Notes: a model not told the origin generated them from the letters alone. A DNA stretch of 6,406 nt from Planctomycetaceae bacterium (GCA_003509235.1 DONH01000093.1:1-6406), one strand, 5' to 3'. Positions 1 to 6,010 are shown, numbered from the stretch's first letter. Numbers and translations: made by a program.

Positions 1-741
1 CATTTTGCTTTTGAGGCTCCACCAACTCACAAAGAATCCGACAACAAGTGAAAGGCCAAAGAGCAATGTGACACTGGTCTGTCCCGCGCGATCGATCGAT
101 ACATTGTCAACGGGTGGCCCACCCATATGAATTGTTTCTTCCGGAATACCACACTCTTCGACTGCAACATTTTTTATTGTGTCGATTGCACCATGGAGGT
201 TTGCTCGAGCTGCATCGGACAGTGTCAGGACAAGACACGTTTGAAGCTCATCTAATTCGGCCTCTGTCAAAGTGTCAGTGCTGTCATCTTCGACGGTCGG
301 GTTATCTTGTGAATCGATATCACCAATAAGTGCACCAGTCAGCCTGTCCACCGCTTCTTCAGGATCGAGGTTGAGTGGCTCTTCAGTCATCTGCTCAACA
401 GCGCGGGGGCCAGTCTGAGCTGTTTTGAAAAAGATTGTACGACTAATTCGGGAGGCCTCTTCGGGAGGCGGCAGCAACTTTCTGGCAAGTAGTTCAAGCC
501 GTGGATCATCCATCGTGCAGCCATCCCAGCTCACGAGAATGAATTCTTCACCTTGGAAATTCTCACGAAAGAAGCGATATGTCTTGGTTTCTGGGTACTC
601 CAGAGGCAGCCAACCCTTGACATCATTACGATTATTGCCTTTGGCCTTGATAGCACCCACAACCACCATGGGAAGCAAAAAGACAAGGATAGCGAGAATC
701 CAAACGCTATATCGCTCGTAGAATCCGGGTCGTTGAGACAT
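1..741 (-). CDS. MMPL/RND-superfamily membrane transporter, N-terminal part (truncated by window edge)
   Basis: This is the first 247 codons of a larger protein that runs off the left edge. It begins with ATG at 741, and an in-frame TGA lies at 750-748, so no earlier start is possible. A transmembrane helix at about residues 12-31 is followed by roughly 190 residues of extracytoplasmic domain and a second helix at about 222-241. That is the first half-repeat layout of MMPL/RND exporters. The extracytoplasmic part has an N/D-rich stretch followed by WLP (residues 44-46), and SWDGC at 71-75, a motif I associate with planctomycete RND proteins. It also has GGPPVDN near 207-213, just before TM2. 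An acidic insert (about 140-165) looks like a low-complexity loop. Family members use the proton gradient to export lipids, hopanoids or drugs, but the substrate cannot be read here. No Shine-Dalgarno is visible. The gene lies about 370 bases beyond the folK-panC-lgt cluster and may have its own promoter. The superfamily is fairly sure; the substrate is unknown. Confidence 0.85.
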   Translation of the reverse strand, partial: MSQRPGFYERYSVWILAILVFLLPMVVVGAIKAKGNNRNDVKGWLPLEYPETKTYRFFRENFQGEEFILVSWDGCTMDDPRLELLARKLLPPPEEASRISRTIFFKTAQTGPRAVEQMTEEPLNLDPEEAVDRLTGALIGDIDSQDNPTVEDDSTDTLTEAELDELQTCLVLTLSDAARANLHGAIDTIKNVAVEECGIPEETIHMGGPPVDNVSIDRAGQTSVTLLFGLSLVVGFFVSWWSLKSKM

Positions 742-1109
742 ATGGGCTCAAGTGAACCTGTTGAGGAGACAATACTGGGAATGACGACGATCAGTATCCA
801 TCAGTTGTCATCACGAGCCTAGGAGCTTAGATGGCTGCTGATGAAGCAATGCGTCAGTCAATTGAACCGTATGTGTACTGAACAAACTGACGGACACGAT
901 GAAAAATTAACCATGTTCTTCTTCAGAGTCTATATCTTTCCACCATAAATGGCTTGTTTTTTTCCCGAGGGATTCGGTCTGAGTCGTCTTCTAGGCAAGG
1001 TTTTCCTGTTCGGAAGAGCTTTAGTACTCGGAAGAGCCGTTAAAACGGCCCCCATCCGCGGAGGTGAGGAGGTGTATTCGGCTGTTTTTTCATTTTTGTA
1101 GTATTTTTG
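742..1109. other. Intergenic region between the RND gene and the small ORF
   Basis: No convincing gene was found in this stretch. It contains a 10-base direct repeat, TCGGAAGAGC, at 1010-1019 and 1028-1037. A short palindromic stem GCCGTT-AA-AACGGC lies at 1036-1049. A purine-rich block at 1060-1074 reads on the minus strand as two tandem copies of CACCTCC. A 17-codon ATG reading frame runs on the minus strand from 1093 to 1040 without a ribosome binding site. The stem at 1036-1049 is followed on the minus strand by TCTTCC rather than a T-run, so it is a poor intrinsic terminator. The promoter of the RND gene presumably lies in 742-900, but I could not identify it. Confidence 0.6.
1010..1037. 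repeat. 10-base direct repeat TCGGAAGAGC, two copies with 18-base period
   Basis: Two exact copies occur at 1010-1019 and 1028-1037, immediately before a short palindrome at 1036-1049. The spacing of under two helical turns would suit a repeated protein-binding site, but two copies of a 10-mer could also be chance. No function is assigned. Confidence 0.4.
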
Positions 1110-1334
1110 TCAGCGAGCGCTCCCTTGTACGAAATTCTCAGGTTTTGTGACTCCCATCACAAAATGGGCGGTTTGAGGACTTTCCACAACGACACAGTGC
1201 AAGGATTTGTGTGTTGGTAGGGTGAACGCCGCTCGGTGGTGGTCAGTGACTTGCACGGTGACTGAGGGAGCCCCATCGATAGCTTCTGGTAATTCGACGA
1301 CAAGTGGCTCATCTTCTCGACATCGGAGCCTCAA
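1110..1334 (-). CDS. Small hypothetical protein downstream of lgt
   Basis: This is a 74-codon reading frame with a TTG start at 1334, 47 bases past the lgt stop. The frame is open upstream to 1394 and overlaps the lgt stop region. There is no ATG or GTG in that stretch and no good Shine-Dalgarno, so the start is uncertain. AGGAAG at about 1361-1356 precedes only non-standard codons. The product is soluble, with alternating hydrophobic residues that suggest beta strands: LRLRCRE, then LVVELPE, then VTVQVTD, then LHCVVVE. No signal peptide or membrane segment is visible. I do not recognise the family. The strand pattern and spacing loosely resemble CsrA, but the conserved C-terminal VHREE-like segment is absent, so this is only a weak idea. 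Position and strand make it a plausible last gene of the folK-panC-lgt transcript. It may also be non-coding. Confidence 0.4.
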   Translation of the reverse strand: MRLRCREDEPLVVELPEAIDGAPSVTVQVTDHHRAAFTLPTHKSLHCVVVESPQTAHFVMGVTKPENFVQGSAR

Positions 1335-1381
1335 AATAGGCGGCTCGATGACGGACTTCCTGGGTTTCTGAAGGGTTTTGT

Positions 1382-2449
1382 TTAATGTTCCTTACACGTT
1401 GTCTGTAACGCCTGCTTCGGTTGCGTTGAAAGCCACCACCAGAACACTACAGCACAGATGAGAATCGCGACTGACATCAATTGAGATATTGAGAGTGGTG
1501 TGCCGAGGGCGGGTGGTTCATCGATTCGAATTTCTTCAAGCAGAATTCGTGAGATTGGATGAAGAGTGATAACCAGCGCAAAGACCTCACCATTTCGGCG
1601 AGCGAAAGGTGTAAAAGTAATAGCCAGCATGGACAAGATAGCTGCATCGAGTGCAGCGTAGAGTTGCGTTGGGTGAATTGGAAGTGTCGGCACAGTACTT
1701 CCATCAATGCCAGGCGCAGGAATTAATCCTCGACTAACCTGATCAAACCATGGCGGACTTCCAGCCGGGAACTGCATGGCCCATGGAAGTGCACAGGGCC
1801 CACCGTAGCAGCATCCATTTAAAAAACAGCCGAGTCTCCCGAGGGAGAGACCGATGAGAAGGCCCGGAGCAATGCAGTCAGCAAGCTGAGTAATTGGAAT
1901 ATTTCTTCTTCTGGAAAATAGCCATGCCGCCAACGATGCCGTAGGCAAAGCTCCAAAAACAACAAGACCACCCGAAGGAATATTGATGATCGCAAGAAAT
2001 GATTGGAACAGGTTTTTGTCAGGTGAAAAAAATTGTTCATGATATTCAATGACAAAAAAGATTCGCGCACCGATAATTCCAGCGAGGAAAACCTCAAGCC
2101 CGAGGGCAATGATCGAATCAGCATCAATGCCCAAACTTCGTCCGCGGATAATCGACAGCCATGTGCCAGCAACTGCCGCTGCGATGAGCATTGTTCCATA
2201 TCCGCGCACAGGAATCCCACGGCCATCGTCTAGCGCAGGCAGCCCCCAGACAATTACGGCACCGCTTATTGCCAGTGGAAAGAGAAGGGAATTGATGGCC
2301 TCCGGATAACCTTTTTGTCGACTCGTGAATACAAATGCCGTAACGCCGAGAAACAGCCAGATGAAAAAGAATACACCCCATCCAAAGAGCGGCAGGGATG
2401 CTGAACCAAGTGAGATTTTTGTTGGTATATGAAAAAGTGTTGTTAACAC
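1382..2449 (-). CDS. lgt: Prolipoprotein diacylglyceryl transferase (Lgt)
   Basis: Lgt transfers diacylglycerol from phosphatidylglycerol to the lipobox cysteine of prolipoproteins in the cytoplasmic membrane, the first step of lipoprotein maturation. The 355-residue product is a polytopic membrane protein with about seven or eight hydrophobic segments. It is longer than the E. coli enzyme (about 290). The extra length is N-terminal: the Tyr motif RGYG is at residues 82-85, where E. coli has Tyr26. Signature elements are GAR (127-129), SGGLVVFG (159-166), the core GRLGCFLNGCCYGG (204-217), HPTQLY (259-264) and Arg308 near the C-terminus. The E. coli H103 position is Ser159, and the residues matching N146 and E151 are Cys207 and Cys213. 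This GCFxxGCCYG variant occurs in a branch of the Lgt family. The start is GTG, overlapping the panC stop by 7 bases (GTGTTAA), with no separate Shine-Dalgarno, so translation is probably coupled to panC. Family is secure; full catalytic equivalence is less certain. Confidence 0.9.
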   Translation of the reverse strand: MLTTLFHIPTKISLGSASLPLFGWGVFFFIWLFLGVTAFVFTSRQKGYPEAINSLLFPLAISGAVIVWGLPALDDGRGIPVRGYGTMLIAAAVAGTWLSIIRGRSLGIDADSIIALGLEVFLAGIIGARIFFVIEYHEQFFSPDKNLFQSFLAIINIPSGGLVVFGALPTASLAAWLFSRRRNIPITQLADCIAPGLLIGLSLGRLGCFLNGCCYGGPCALPWAMQFPAGSPPWFDQVSRGLIPAPGIDGSTVPTLPIHPTQLYAALDAAILSMLAITFTPFARRNGEVFALVITLHPISRILLEEIRIDEPPALGTPLSISQLMSVAILICAVVFWWWLSTQPKQALQTTCKEH

Positions 2450-3315
2450 GAAGAAAAAGCCCGTGATGGCAGGAGAATGTTATCAATCAATCGTGTTGAG
2501 CCGAGGCGGCAAGCAATGAGAAAAATTGCAGGTGTATTTTGACTCACTTCAGAAATCTTTTTCAAAGATTCAGCATGAACAATATCCGCGTAGTCAATCT
2601 GGATTTCTTTTGCAGTAAGCATATCTCTTAACTTCTGCTCTATCGTATCGATTGCCAACCCACGGCACCAGTTTTGTTCTGCTTGTTGGAGAGCAGCGTA
2701 AATAGTTTGGGCTCGATTTCTTTCAGACTCATTCAGGTAGGTATTTCGAGAACTCAGCGCCAGGCCGTCCGTGTCTCGGACTGTTGGACATGTCATAACC
2801 TGCACGTCGAGTTGGAGGTCATGCACCATTTGCCGTACAACAAGAACCTGCTGCCAATCTTTGGCACCAAAATAGACAGCATGCGATGGTACCGCCTGAA
2901 GAAGGCGGAAAACTATCGTTGCGACGCCAGAGAAATGGCCTGGCCGTAACGTTCCCTCGTAAGGATCAGCTGGTCCGCCGATCTCAATACGGGTTGAATC
3001 ACCAGGTGGATACATTTCATGAACATCAGGCGCGAAAATCCAGCAAACGTTATGCCGAGCTAACAGATTGAAGTCAGCATCAAAATCTCTCGGGTATTTC
3101 TCAAAATCTTCCTGTGGTCCGAACTGACTTGGATTCACAAAAATTGAAGTCACAACGTCGTCACATTCAGCAACTGCTTGATCAACTAATGAAGTGTGTC
3201 CCGCATGAAGGCTTCCCATCGTAGGAACAAAACCGACGCGCCGTCCGATTGTTCGACTTGAGAGAATCAGTTCTCGCATGACATTACGATCATGAATAAC
3301 CAGTGGTGTCGCCAT
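2443..3315 (-). CDS. panC: Pantothenate synthetase (pantoate--beta-alanine ligase)
   Basis: PanC joins pantoate and beta-alanine with ATP, via a pantoyl-adenylate intermediate, to make pantothenate for coenzyme A. It is a cytosolic enzyme. The 290 residues match the usual length of about 280-290. Clear family motifs appear in order: PTMGSLHAGHTSLV at 31-44, containing the HIGH-type nucleotide-binding HAGH; VNPSQFGPQEDFEKYPR at 60-76; RPGHFSGV at 124-131; YFGAKDWQQ at 148-156 with the active-site lysine 152; and DGLALSSRNTYL at 183-194. It ends with the typical C-terminal RLIDN at 275-279 plus a short tail. The ATG at 3315 lies 2 bases after the folK stop (TAA-AC-ATG) with no independent Shine-Dalgarno, implying translational coupling. 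panC beside folK is a common bacterial pairing. No panB or panD is in view. Confidence 0.97.
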   Translation of the reverse strand: MATPLVIHDRNVMRELILSSRTIGRRVGFVPTMGSLHAGHTSLVDQAVAECDDVVTSIFVNPSQFGPQEDFEKYPRDFDADFNLLARHNVCWIFAPDVHEMYPPGDSTRIEIGGPADPYEGTLRPGHFSGVATIVFRLLQAVPSHAVYFGAKDWQQVLVVRQMVHDLQLDVQVMTCPTVRDTDGLALSSRNTYLNESERNRAQTIYAALQQAEQNWCRGLAIDTIEQKLRDMLTAKEIQIDYADIVHAESLKKISEVSQNTPAIFLIACRLGSTRLIDNILLPSRAFSSC

Positions 3316-3317
3316 GT

Positions 3318-4463
3318 TTACGAGATGCCCTCAATGGCGGCAACGGCGTCAAGAGCCGCCTTTCCAAGATCATCAGATTCAAGTTGTATAACTGCTTTCG
3401 CGCAGCATTGTGCATCCTGAGTACGTAGCAAGCAATCTATGAATCGCTCCTGCAACGTGAGCAATGTTGCAATGCCTTGATCGGTAGTCGTCATTGCTTG
3501 CACCGCAACTAAGTCGGAAAAAATATCACTCTGTTGTGCCGCGTGAGCCCGATAGGCAATTCTTTCTGATAGCGTTTGGCGATTCACATTAAGAAGCAGG
3601 ATCACATGTGGGGCGACCGTTTCTTGGCTGATTGATGTAAAGGCGTCCTCGAATTGCTTATTTGTATCAATTGTGGGGTTGTTTTCTGCAGCAAGTCGAA
3701 TGGACTCAATCCAGTAATCGGTGACAGTGCCATGTGGGCCATCAGGCCAATTGGCCTTCGAAAGAGGATCTGCATATTTCCGAGATAACAGGAGTAACTG
3801 CCCTGTAGGGTCTTTTTTTGTCAATAATTGCTGCTCGGATAAATCGCCTACAGCATTGATCGGAAGAGGAGCAGGTGCATGAATCAACCTCGAAAGTGTC
3901 ACATCAGCTACCGCATTAGCAATTTCCGGCGCACCACTCCCCGGAATGCCTACTACAGCGACGTGGAGGTGACGTTGTGAGATGTTCTCAAGAAGTTCAC
4001 GAATCGTGCAACCGGACACTGGATGTTTGAGGTCGGCGGCAATTTCAGCTGCTGGCTCAAGAACAAACCGTCGCGTTGTCATTCGTGGATGTGGAACCTG
4101 AAGGCGTTCGGTCTTCAGGACACAGTCGTCGTAGATCAGCAAATCCAGGTCAATTGTTCGTGGACCCCATCGTATTTCCCGAGACCGTTGGAGCGTGTTT
4201 TCGACAGCCAAAAGCATATCGAGTACTTCCGCGGGCTCAAAGGTTGTTTCGATGAGACAAGCAGCATTTAAATAGGGAGGTTGTCCAGGTGGGCCCCCCA
4301 CAGGCCGTGTTTCTAAAAACTCACTGACGTGTATGAGCTGAACACCTGGCATAAATCGAAGCATGTCGATCGCCTGGTCAAGTTGCTCTCGTCGGGCGCC
4401 TACGTTTGCACCGCAACCAATGAGGCACTGCGCTGTCTTTTGACGATTGGATTCAAGGACCAT
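3318..4463 (-). CDS. folK: Fusion: HPPK (FolK) domain plus degenerate deoxynucleoside-kinase-like domain
   Basis: Residues 10-160 form 2-amino-4-hydroxy-6-hydroxymethyldihydropteridine pyrophosphokinase, which moves pyrophosphate from ATP to the pterin in folate synthesis. It shows GCGANVG (16-22), TRPVGGPPGQPPYLNAA (52-68), RSREIRWGPRTIDLDLLIY (93-111) with the metal-binding Asp105 and Asp107, and VPHPRM (123-128). This half appears intact. Residues 165-381 begin with a beta strand and a P-loop-like GIPGSGAPE (172-180). They continue with LLLLSRKYAD, TVTDYWIES (246-254) and VILLLNVNRQTLSERIAYR (287-305). That is the order seen in deoxynucleoside kinases: P-loop, central helix, D-containing motif, LID arginines. 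The P-loop Lys is Ala178 and the Ser/Thr is Pro179, so ATP binding is doubtful. A usual family EP motif is replaced by AP (196-197). FolK-dNK fusions exist in other bacteria. The ATG at 4463 has GAGGA at 4474-4470 upstream. It is the first gene of the cluster. Confidence 0.9.
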   Translation of the reverse strand: MVLESNRQKTAQCLIGCGANVGARREQLDQAIDMLRFMPGVQLIHVSEFLETRPVGGPPGQPPYLNAACLIETTFEPAEVLDMLLAVENTLQRSREIRWGPRTIDLDLLIYDDCVLKTERLQVPHPRMTTRRFVLEPAAEIAADLKHPVSGCTIRELLENISQRHLHVAVVGIPGSGAPEIANAVADVTLSRLIHAPAPLPINAVGDLSEQQLLTKKDPTGQLLLLSRKYADPLSKANWPDGPHGTVTDYWIESIRLAAENNPTIDTNKQFEDAFTSISQETVAPHVILLLNVNRQTLSERIAYRAHAAQQSDIFSDLVAVQAMTTTDQGIATLLTLQERFIDCLLRTQDAQCCAKAVIQLESDDLGKAALDAVAAIEGIS

Positions 4464-4469
4464 GACGTA

Positions 4470-4474
4470 TCCTC
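4470..4474 (-). promoter_or_regulatory. Ribosome binding site of the folK fusion gene
   Basis: GAGGA on the minus strand lies 6 bases before the ATG at 4463. It is the only recognisable Shine-Dalgarno among the minus-strand genes, fitting a transcript whose later genes (panC, lgt) rely on coupling. It supports the chosen start. Confidence 0.6.
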
Positions 4475-4674
4475 ATATCATTGCATGTGTCGCAAAAGGT
4501 GACCAAAAACAGGCCAGTTGGGTACGGAGTCCCTCAGGAATCTTCCCGGTATTCAGGTTTTGGGAAACAGTTTCAATTTGTCTGCTACAGGCAGGATTGC
4601 AATACAGCCTCTGAGCAGCCACTACCAAGCTGCCAAGCATAAAACGAACAGGAAATTATATTTACCTCGAAGAC

Positions 4675-4743
4675 GGGGGGGACATCCAAGCCACAGGTGA
4701 ACCCGTCGACTGTCGATCCCTCACGTCGCCGCCCCCCTTGGAT
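4675..4743 (-). promoter_or_regulatory. Candidate structured leader element with interlocking complementary segments
   Basis: Two pairs of complementary segments are interleaved. A G7 run (4675-4681) can pair with a C6 run (4732-4737), and ATCCAAG (4684-4690) can pair exactly with CTTGGAT (4737-4743). The order A-B-A'-B' means a pseudoknot or two mutually exclusive hairpins, as in switching leaders. Inside is an odd palindrome, TCGAC-T-GTCGA (4706-4716). A direct repeat CCTCGAAG flanks the unit (4665-4672 and 4745-4752). It would lie at the 5' end of a folK mRNA starting near 4745. No known riboswitch class was recognised, and a chance arrangement is possible. Confidence 0.35.
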
Positions 4744-4751
4744 TCCTCGAA

Positions 4752-4779
4752 GTTGTACATCATGAACGAGTTCAGTCAA
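4752..4779 (-). promoter_or_regulatory. Candidate sigma70-type promoter for the folK-panC-lgt cluster
   Basis: On the minus strand TTGACT (4779-4774) is followed after 16 bases by TACAAC (4757-4752). This matches the -35 consensus at 5 of 6 positions and the -10 at 4 of 6. Transcription would begin near 4745, giving a leader of about 280 bases before the folK ATG. It is a visual match only; planctomycete promoters are often poorly conserved. Confidence 0.3.
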
Positions 4780-4864
4780 TGAATAAATAATACGACCAGC
4801 TCGTTAAAATCTTCCCCCCTGATTTTTGAATGCATTCGTAGCCAAAACGACTACTTTGAATGAA

Positions 4865-4991
4865 AACTTTTGAGATTGTTTGAGATCAAAAGTTCCTTGT
4901 AATCAATGAGATTCATTTATCGCTACTTCGTGATGAATCAGTTCCACCACAAGAGCATTCTGTGTGGTTGATTGATCCTGTCAAGCACAGG
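4865..4991. repeat. Run of four consecutive inverted repeats
   Basis: In order: AACTTTTGA / TCAAAAGTT (4865-4873 with 4886-4894, 9 bp, 12-base loop); GATTCAT / ATGAATC (4910-4916 with 4933-4939, 7 bp); ACCACA / TGTGGT (4946-4951 with 4963-4968, 6 bp); CCTGT / ACAGG (4977-4981 with 4987-4991, 5 bp). They occupy most of 127 bases and do not overlap. None is followed by a T-run, so they are not ordinary intrinsic terminators. They could be a structured RNA or protein-binding sites. The shorter stems alone would be unremarkable. Confidence 0.4.
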
Positions 4992-5136
4992 CTCGCTTGT
5001 CCGTAAATTATCGCTGATGAGGGTCGCATGGTTCAGAAATATTCTGCATCAAAAATTTTTACCACCATGAAAATAATTTTTCGGAGGTGTTGACACGATC
5101 TCCGGAGCGTCTCAAAAAACAACCTATAGCTGATCT

Positions 5137-5165
5137 TTGGGTTTCTATTCAAGCCGCGGTATATG
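5137..5165 (+). promoter_or_regulatory. Weak promoter-like sequence upstream of the DUF2617 gene
   Basis: TTGGGT (5137-5142) and TATATG (5160-5165) are separated by 17 bases on the plus strand. Both hexamers are partial consensus matches. If used, the transcript would have a leader of about 250 bases containing the palindrome at 5272-5285. This is a low-confidence visual call. Confidence 0.15.
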
Positions 5166-5271
5166 CGGGATCGGCTTCTCAACAAAGCAGGCTCTCCCAC
5201 TTAGAGGTGTCCTAGGGATTGGAGTGAAATTGCCATGTTTTTATTGATCATTGAGTCTTCTTCTGGGACAA

Positions 5272-5285
5272 ACAACCCGGGTTGT
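5272..5285. promoter_or_regulatory. Perfect 14-bp palindrome, possible operator
   Basis: ACAACCCGGGTTGT is a perfect palindrome located about 140 bases upstream of the DUF2617 start. Even-length, gapless dyads of this size are typical of binding sites for dimeric repressors, but no regulator is known here. As an RNA it could not form a usable loop without losing the central pairs, so a DNA-level site is more likely. Confidence 0.35.
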
Positions 5286-5409
5286 AAGGCTTATTGAGAA
5301 ATCTGTGGAACCGCTTTCTGCCAATCGGTAGGAGCCGTCGCCGGAAGCCGATATACTGTTGGAGACAGGGCACAAGGTCATCAATGGATTAGCTGGTGAA
5401 ATGCTCTGT

Positions 5410-5415
5410 GGAGGT
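5410..5415 (+). promoter_or_regulatory. Ribosome binding site of the DUF2617 gene
   Basis: GGAGGT lies 8 bases before TTG at 5424 and decides that non-ATG start. An ATG at 5416 directly follows the site but is closed at once by TAA, so it is not the start. Confidence 0.7.
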
Positions 5416-5423
5416 ATGTAACG

Positions 5424-5963
5424 TTGATTTCAGCCCGTCCCAGTGTCACCGACTTGGTTTTTCGGCTTTATGGTCGTTCCTTGCATCCGGAACTCTTTCA
5501 GCGTTATGCAGTGCGTTATGTTGAACGAGGGAATTTTAAAGCCGAGATTGCAATAACCGGGAGTGGCCATACTGTTGCATGGAACAGTGGTAGCTTGACC
5601 TTGGTGGAGGTTGCCACGTCGGATCAGCAGCCTCTTCCTAAAAAGAGGCGACTGCTCTCTCATCCTATTCAGGGAGAACGTACGGACTCTCTGGAGTGTG
5701 CAAACGGCGTCTGTTATGAAACAAGTTTTCAACTCGAGCGAGTGCGGCCTGATGTATTTTGGACATTCCAGCAGGAACTATCAGCTGATGGCATTTCACA
5801 AGGCTTATTTCATCGGTTCGCATCTGGTGGGCGTCTTGGCGTTGGGGCTATTAGTTGGGTGAATGTAGAAACCCGCACGAGTAGCCTTTTGATACAAGCG
5901 TTCCATACGTTCCCACAAGAGTTTGCAATCGTAAAAAGCCAATCAATTTTCCAGCTTCCCTGA
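5424..5963 (+). CDS. DUF2617 family protein
   Basis: The 179-residue soluble protein has no signal peptide or membrane segment. It matches my recollection of the DUF2617 family, which is well represented in planctomycetes and has no established function. Recognisable conserved stretches are LYGRSLHPELF (15-25), YVERGNFKAEIAITGSGH (32-49), LTLVEVA (58-64), PLPKKRRLL (70-78), FQLERVRPDVFWTFQQEL (102-119), GLFHRF (127-132) and QAFHTFPQEFAIVKSQSIF (158-176). The last block reaches almost to the C-terminus, so the protein is full length. The TTG start is chosen because of GGAGGT 8 bases upstream, and because the product then begins where I recall the family beginning (ISARPSVTDL). The response-regulator gene follows 47 bases later with no terminator between, so the two may be co-transcribed. 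No catalytic residues can be assigned. Family call is fairly sure; role unknown. Confidence 0.85.
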   Translation: MISARPSVTDLVFRLYGRSLHPELFQRYAVRYVERGNFKAEIAITGSGHTVAWNSGSLTLVEVATSDQQPLPKKRRLLSHPIQGERTDSLECANGVCYETSFQLERVRPDVFWTFQQELSADGISQGLFHRFASGGRLGVGAISWVNVETRTSSLLIQAFHTFPQEFAIVKSQSIFQLP

Positions 5964-6010
5964 TTCTGAATTTGCAGTTCAATAAAGCTTATTCCTACAC
6001 GTTTATTTTC

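Larger units (their letters stand above)
4464..5423. other. 960-base divergent intergenic region
   Basis: This stretch separates the minus-strand folK cluster from the plus-strand DUF2617 gene. No credible protein gene was found. The 64-codon TTG frame on the minus strand (4779-4585) overlaps the likely promoter and is rich in structured, non-protein-like sequence. The part next to folK (about 4464-4745) reads as a long structured leader. The middle (4865-4991) holds four consecutive inverted repeats. The right part contains a perfect 14-bp palindrome (5272-5285) and weak plus-strand promoter-like sequences. At nearly 1 kb it is long for a bacterial intergenic region and could hold an unrecognised RNA gene. 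No tRNA-like T-loop or known riboswitch signature was recognised. Confidence 0.7.

Noticed and set aside
114..822. Plus-strand frames at 114-329, 425-721 and 553-822
   Set aside because: They are antisense shadows of the RND transporter gene or its upstream region. The minus-strand frame has clear membrane helices and family motifs.
948..966. Plus-strand CCATAAATGG followed by a T-run, terminator-like
   Set aside because: The stem is only 4 bp with a 2-base loop, and no plus-strand gene lies upstream to terminate.
1477..2486. Other frames overlapping lgt on both strands (such as 1819-2226, 2049-2309, 2124-2486)
   Set aside because: They are shadows of lgt with no protein-like features, while lgt carries its family signatures throughout.
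4480..4745. tmRNA-like impression on the minus strand (G-rich 5' block, GGATCGACAG near the start, a frame ending LAAW)
   Set aside because: There is no tRNA-like 3' end with a T-loop and CCA before folK begins, the tag does not end in an Ala-Ala stop, and the 5' part does not match the conserved GGTTCGACGG-type segment closely enough.
4585..4779. 64-codon minus-strand frame with a TTG start upstream of folK
   Set aside because: Its start falls on the likely -35 hexamer, it has no ribosome binding site, its composition is unlike a protein, and it covers the interlocking complementary segments. A structured leader explains it better.
5090..5130. Perfect TTGACA hexamer on the plus strand
   Set aside because: No -10-like hexamer lies 16-19 bases downstream; the nearest TATA-like sequence is about 30 bases away.
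5084..5210. Short GTG/TTG frame (about 40 codons) beginning near GGAGGTGTTG
   Set aside because: The purine-rich site overlaps the start instead of preceding it by 5-9 bases, and the product shows no recognisable features.
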